NCBI GenBank assembly: GCA_047973225.1
Contig: JBKEBQ010000004.1
Location: 1 to 18,389, forward strand
Direction of reading: 5' to 3'
DNA length: 18,389 nt
Source: JBKEBQ01 sp047973225
GTDB lineage: Bacteria; Bacillota_I; Bacilli_A; Erysipelotrichales; Erysipelotrichaceae
In this document: piece by piece, positions 15,814 to 18,389 of the stretch
Numbering within the stretch: the stretch's first letter is position 1
Layout: every line of letters starts with the position of its first letter
Translations under genes and position numbers: made by a program
The notes under the pieces: model-generated
Database searches by the model: none
What the model saw: the letters and a program-made list of their open reading frames with translations, nothing else
Told to the model about the DNA's origin: nothing

Positions 15814-16035
15814 TGTCAAGAAAAGTGTGTAAGTAATTAATTAGCATTGATGAACTGATTCACGCTTTTCTCAAAATCAGGACTGATGAGAAGCTGATTC
15901 ATAACCATTGACCAATCCCTGATGTGCCCACCATTCCATTTGTCGTTCAGTTCAACCACTCTAAGATACAGTAGTTTATACAAGTCCGTTTCATTTAGGA
16001 ATGAGGGTTTTCTAACTTTTCTATTTTTGTCATTT
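15814..16035 (-). pseudogene. IS256-family transposase, C-terminal remnant (copy B)
   Basis: About 65 codons of an IS256 (Mutator-like) transposase read leftwards and stop at 15837. The key stretch is RKVRKPSF...DLYKLLYLRVVELNDKW followed by HIRDWSMVMNQL, the conserved C-terminal signature of the family (compare SFRKVTKK...LYKLLYLRVTELYKKW...NWALVRNQL in relatives). The catalytic DDE residues are all missing. The open frame extends to an apparent start at 16079, but that upstream part lies in the lipoprotein-gene terminator and is not transposase. From the stop to 15814 the sequence is the element's non-coding end, finishing in TGTCAAG. It is a truncated remnant and cannot move by itself. Confidence 0.75.
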
Positions 16036-16052
16036 TTTATCATACGCAAATT

Positions 16053-16091
16053 AAAAACTATGTAGGTAGAAACGTACACTCTCTACTTACA
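16053..16091 (-). terminator. Probable intrinsic terminator of lipoprotein gene 1
   Basis: On the minus strand TGTAAGTAGA pairs with TCTACCTACA (one mismatch) around an 11-base loop, followed after three bases by TTTTT. It lies about 40 bases past the lipoprotein stop. Confidence 0.6.
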
Positions 16092-16129
16092 CAGTTTATT
16101 TTTCACTTCCAAAAAAGATTAAAATCTTT

Positions 16130-16564
16130 TTAATTTTTACAGGTATACCCATCATCCTCTAAAGTTTTAACAAAACTATCAAGATCTTCCATCGTTCCTT
16201 CCGTAAACTCTTTCAATTCTTCCTTACTAAGCTTTGTGAAATCCATACTTAAAGACGAAGTGGCCTCCTTTTCTCCCACTTTGTAATCAACACTTAATCC
16301 TTTACTTGCTTCTTGTTTATTTTTATTGGCTATGAATACTTTCTCTTTTGCCTTTGCTTCTTTCTTAGTCAATCCTGTTTTTTTATAATTTGTTTTTGTT
16401 AGTATTTCAATTTTTTCAATTTCTTTATCGTCGGCTGATAATTTCACTTCGGTAGTGATTCCTTCGTCTTCTTGTGAACACACCTTTTTTACATTTGAAC
16501 TGCTATTACAAGCACTTAATATTAATAAACAAAAAGTTAATAGACCAAATCCAATTTTTTTCAT
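16130..16564 (-). CDS. Lipoprotein 1, YehR/DUF1307-like
   Basis: A 144-residue secreted lipoprotein. The signal peptide MKKIGFGLLTFCLLILSAC ends in a lipobox (LSAC, Cys19), so the protein should be lipid-anchored on the outer face of the membrane. The mature part is short and charged, with TEVKLSADDKEIEKIEI, then a helix rich in K, E and A, then a strand pair and a C-terminal FVKTLEDDGYTCK. This order resembles the YehR (DUF1307) family, of unknown function. The ATG at 16564 follows GGAGG by five bases; a longer in-frame extension lacks a ribosome site. TATAAT at 16624-16619 is a likely -10. It is a paralogue of the next lipoprotein gene upstream, with the same length and the same CK ending. 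Confidence 0.8.
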   Translation of the reverse strand: MKKIGFGLLTFCLLILSACNSSSNVKKVCSQEDEGITTEVKLSADDKEIEKIEILTKTNYKKTGLTKKEAKAKEKVFIANKNKQEASKGLSVDYKVGEKEATSSLSMDFTKLSKEELKEFTEGTMEDLDSFVKTLEDDGYTCKN

Positions 16565-16889
16565 TTTTTCCTCCATTTCCACAATTCCGTGGCTTAAAAA
16601 TTTATGAAACAATATTATATTATACATTAAACACATAAAGATAACCAGTTCTTGTGTACGAAACATTCCGCATTTTAGAAATTTATATATCTTTTTAAGT
16701 TGATAAAAGCTATTTTACAAAACTACTATTCTGATTATCTCATATGAACACATTCTTTCTAAAAAGAACGATAAATATATTTCGCTGCTTATACTACAAT
16801 CATAAGTAAGCCTAAACTTCTTTACGCAAACCCTCATATTAATTATAATTTTATAGAAAATCTTTATATAAGTTGATCTTTTTACTGAT
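16565..16889. other. Gene-free spacer between the two lipoprotein genes
   Basis: 325 bases of AT-rich DNA. A minus-strand -10 TATAAT (16619-16624) with a poor -35 region probably drives lipoprotein 1, so the two genes are separate units. A short inverted repeat CCAC/GTGG (about 16579-16592) lies in the leader. No convincing terminator for lipoprotein 2 and no coding sequence were seen. Confidence 0.5.
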
Positions 16890-17324
16890 TTATTTACATG
16901 TCATCCCTCCCTTTTCAAGAAATTTAACGACACTGCCAAAATCGTTATTCGATAGAATATTCCCAGCAAACCCAATTTTTTCTAAATCTTTTATTTTAAC
17001 TTTTTCAAAGTCTATATTAATAACAATAAAAGCCATTTCATCGTTTACCTCCAAATTAGCAGATACCCCATCAATTCCTAAAAAATCGGAGATGATGAGC
17101 GATTCTGAACTTTTTAACTGTTCTTTTGTTATTCCAGAACCCTTATAATCGAATTCATTTCTCAATTCCATTTCCAAAAGATTTTCTTTTTCGCCAATTA
17201 GTGTGGCTTCTGCGTTTTGTCCTGCTATTTTCCCCGCACATTTTTTCGTTGTTTTAGAGCTACTTTCGCAAGCACTTAACATCAGAAGTGCCATTGCTAA
17301 TAAAATAATACTTTGTTTCTTCAT
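16890..17324 (-). CDS. Lipoprotein 2, YehR/DUF1307-like
   Basis: A 144-residue lipoprotein, the same length as lipoprotein 1. The signal peptide MKKQSIILLAMALLMLSAC again puts the lipid-modified cysteine at residue 19. The mature domain has an ESSSKTTKKC start, NAEATLIGEKENLLEMEL, SGITKEQLKSSESLI, a GVSANLEVND strand and ends FLEKGGMTCK. Shared features with its neighbour are the lipobox position, a cysteine shortly after the signal, a GITKEQ/GLTKKE helix start and the C-terminal (G)xTCK. The two internal cysteines could form a disulfide. The ATG at 17324 with GGGAGG four bases upstream is clearly better than the upstream in-frame starts. Its own promoter is at 17356-17383. Function unknown. 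Confidence 0.8.
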   Translation of the reverse strand: MKKQSIILLAMALLMLSACESSSKTTKKCAGKIAGQNAEATLIGEKENLLEMELRNEFDYKGSGITKEQLKSSESLIISDFLGIDGVSANLEVNDEMAFIVINIDFEKVKIKDLEKIGFAGNILSNNDFGSVVKFLEKGGMTCK

Positions 17325-17355
17325 ATTTCCTCCCGTTGGATATATCTTCTTTTTC

Positions 17356-17383
17356 ATTATACCTATTACTTCATTTTTTTCAA
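17356..17383 (-). promoter_or_regulatory. Promoter of lipoprotein gene 2
   Basis: On the minus strand TTGAAA (17383-17378), a 16-base spacer and a consensus TATAAT (17361-17356), about 32 bases before the ATG. Confidence 0.65.
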
Positions 17384-17591
17384 TCTTTTGTTTCATTATG
17401 CAGTATAAGTTTTCTATAAACAATAAATCCATTTGTTTTTAGAAATGATGAAAATGATATAAATTAATATTAATCATCCATTTTTACCATTTGAACTACT
17501 TACATCGTTTTCTTTTTTTACTTTTCAAAAAAAATTGAACTTTTACCTTACTAACCACACATTTGTTTTATCAATACAATAAAATAAATAA

Positions 17592-17620
17592 TTGATACTT
17601 TAGTTCAATCATGGTATTAT
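17592..17620 (+). promoter_or_regulatory. tRNA-Trp promoter
   Basis: TTGATA (17592-17597), exactly 17 bases, TATTAT (17615-17620), placing the transcription start about 12 bases before the mature tRNA. Confidence 0.7.
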
Positions 17621-17638
17621 ATTTAGGCAGTAATCCAT

Positions 17639-17712
17639 AGGGGCGTAGTACAATGGTAGTATAACGGTCTCCAAAACCGCTGATACGGGTTCAATTCCTG
17701 TCGCCCCTGCCA
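17639..17712 (+). tRNA. tRNA-Trp (anticodon CCA)
   Basis: 74 bases fold into a full cloverleaf: acceptor AGGGGCG with CGCCCCT, D-stem GTAC/GTAT, anticodon loop CTCCAAA with CCA at 17671-17673, T-stem ACGGG/CCTGT around TTCAATT, discriminator G and an encoded CCA end. The top pair of the anticodon stem (17664 A, 17680 C) is a mismatch. A terminator follows directly, so it is a single-gene transcript. Confidence 0.95.
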
Positions 17713-17725
17713 AAAATAAATTTGT

Positions 17726-17749
17726 AAGCCACAAATAACTGTGGCTTTT
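17726..17749 (+). terminator. Terminator of tRNA-Trp
   Basis: Perfect 8-bp stem AAGCCACA (17726-17733) with TGTGGCTT (17740-17747), loop of six, then T-rich. Confidence 0.8.
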
Positions 17750-17887
17750 ACTATATTCATACTATAAGTAATGTAATAAAAAAGCATATAATGTCTATAG
17801 TAAAAGTTATTCGGTATAAAATTTAAGTTGTTTATAACAAAAGGAAATATACAAATATGTTACAATATAATTGTGGAAGAAAAATCA

Positions 17888-18253
17888 ATGGAGAAATTAA
17901 AAATTGCTACTGTTTTTAGTGGAATTGGAGCTTTAGAGCATGCATTAAATAGATTATCTTTAAATTTTGATATTGCTTTTGCCTGCGATAATGATAAATA
18001 TGTCAAGCAGACTTACTTTGCAAATTATGGTATTACAGATGCTGTAATCCCAGAACTTGAAGAATGGCAAAATAGACCATTGAAAAAATGTTATCCATTT
18101 TTATTTGTGAACTGTATGTATGCGACGATACGAAATGACTGTGAAGTTAAGAAATACGCCTTATATACGATACTTTGTTATACCATGGAAGGAAAAAAAG
18201 AGATTTTGGGATTATGGCTAAAGGAAAGTGAAAGCAAGAATAAATGGATGTAA
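17888..18253 (+). pseudogene. Chimera: DNA cytosine-5 methyltransferase N-terminus fused in frame to IS256-family transposase
   Basis: The ATG at 17888 (GGAAG nine bases upstream) opens a frame whose first ~47 residues are the start of a C5-DNA methyltransferase: motif I FSGIGALEHAL (residues 10-20) and motif II FACDND (31-36). Around residue 48 (base about 18029) the sequence changes, without a frame break, to ITDAVIPELEEWQNRPL, the interior of an IS256-family transposase, and continues CYPFLFV...GKKEILGLWLKESESKNKWM. The expected first catalytic Asp of the DDE triad (FVDC in relatives) is Asn here (residue 75). Translation ends at a TAA (18251-18253) where relatives carry Gln. The methyltransferase lacks its catalytic PCQ loop and target-recognition region, so neither half should function. 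It is a deletion or insertion scar, not a working gene. Confidence 0.8.
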
Positions 18254-18389
18254 ATATTTGATGAACTCAAGATACGAGGTGTAGAAGATGTGTTCTTCAC
18301 TTCCATGGATGGCGTATCAGGATTAGAAGAAGGAGCAAGAGCAATATTTCCCCATGTCGTTGTACAACGATGCATTGTCCATTTGATTC
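18254..18389 (+). pseudogene. IS256-family transposase, continuation after the premature stop, cut by the window edge
   Basis: The same reading frame continues past the TAA with IFDELKIRGVEDVFF, SMDGVSGLEEGARAIF and VVVQRCIVHLI, all strongly typical of IS256-family transposases. The Asp in SMDG is the second catalytic residue and is intact. The unbroken frame shows that the stop at 18251 is a recent point change (probably CAA to TAA) rather than a frameshift. The C-terminal part and the end of the element lie beyond the window. Confidence 0.85.

Larger units (their letters stand above)
17325..17638. other. Gene-free region between lipoprotein 2 and tRNA-Trp
   Basis: 314 bases holding the two divergent promoters described separately (17356-17383 leftward, 17592-17620 rightward). 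The middle, about 17440-17590, is AT-rich and shows nothing recognisable. Confidence 0.6.

Noticed and set aside
15699..15925. Tandem repeats as a possible CRISPR or satellite array
   Set aside because: Only two imperfect copies, each explained as an IS256-family 3' end encoding transposase fragments.
16036..16079. Start of the 80-residue frame containing the transposase remnant
   Set aside because: This stretch overlaps the lipoprotein terminator hairpin and has no transposase similarity; the frame is open by chance.
17639..17825. tRNA-Trp as an integration site for a mobile element
   Set aside because: No integrase gene or direct repeat of the tRNA 3' end was seen, and the downstream hairpin is simply its terminator.

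Overview
The window is AT-rich DNA from a low-GC, Gram-positive-type (Bacillota) anaerobe. Strong GGAGG ribosome sites, sigma-A style promoters, a class III ribonucleotide reductase, a flavodoxin, a Crp/Fnr-ferredoxin pair and a probable ComK together suggest a Bacilli or Erysipelotrichia-like fermenter. This placement is inference, because no 16S rRNA or marker gene is present.

Left part (1-5600), all on the minus strand. It begins with the N-terminus of an ABC exporter, behind the wreck of its probable MarR-type regulator. Next come rmuC and a probable comK-like gene. The nrdD-nrdG-dut operon (anaerobic dNTP synthesis plus dUTP clean-up) closes with a clear terminator.

Centre (5600-11000), plus strand. 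Two full-length paralogous MacB-like ABC transporters (ATPase fused to permease, large extracellular domain) lie in tandem. The first sits behind a leader that contains a strong intrinsic terminator. The second has its own consensus promoter, a palindrome just downstream of the -10, and a small His-rich ORF with a near-perfect ribosome site upstream.

Right-centre (11000-15650), core metabolic and redox genes: a Bcp-type peroxiredoxin, a YbhN/MprF-like flippase-domain membrane protein, and a Crp/Fnr regulator diverging from a two-cluster ferredoxin across an unusual three-half-site operator. A flavodoxin and 2,3-BPG-dependent phosphoglycerate mutase (gpmA) follow.

Right end (15650-18389), accessory and scarred. 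Two degenerate tandem copies of an IS256-family 3' end are followed by two tandem paralogous lipoproteins of identical length. Then come a tRNA-Trp and a chimeric reading frame in which the first ~47 codons of a DNA cytosine-5 methyltransferase are joined in frame to a mutated IS256-family transposase. No CRISPR array, rRNA or complete mobile element is visible. I did not find a convincing new multi-gene system. The best leads are the three-half-site operator, the attenuator-like leader and His-rich microprotein ahead of the twin ABC transporters, and the methyltransferase-transposase chimera.
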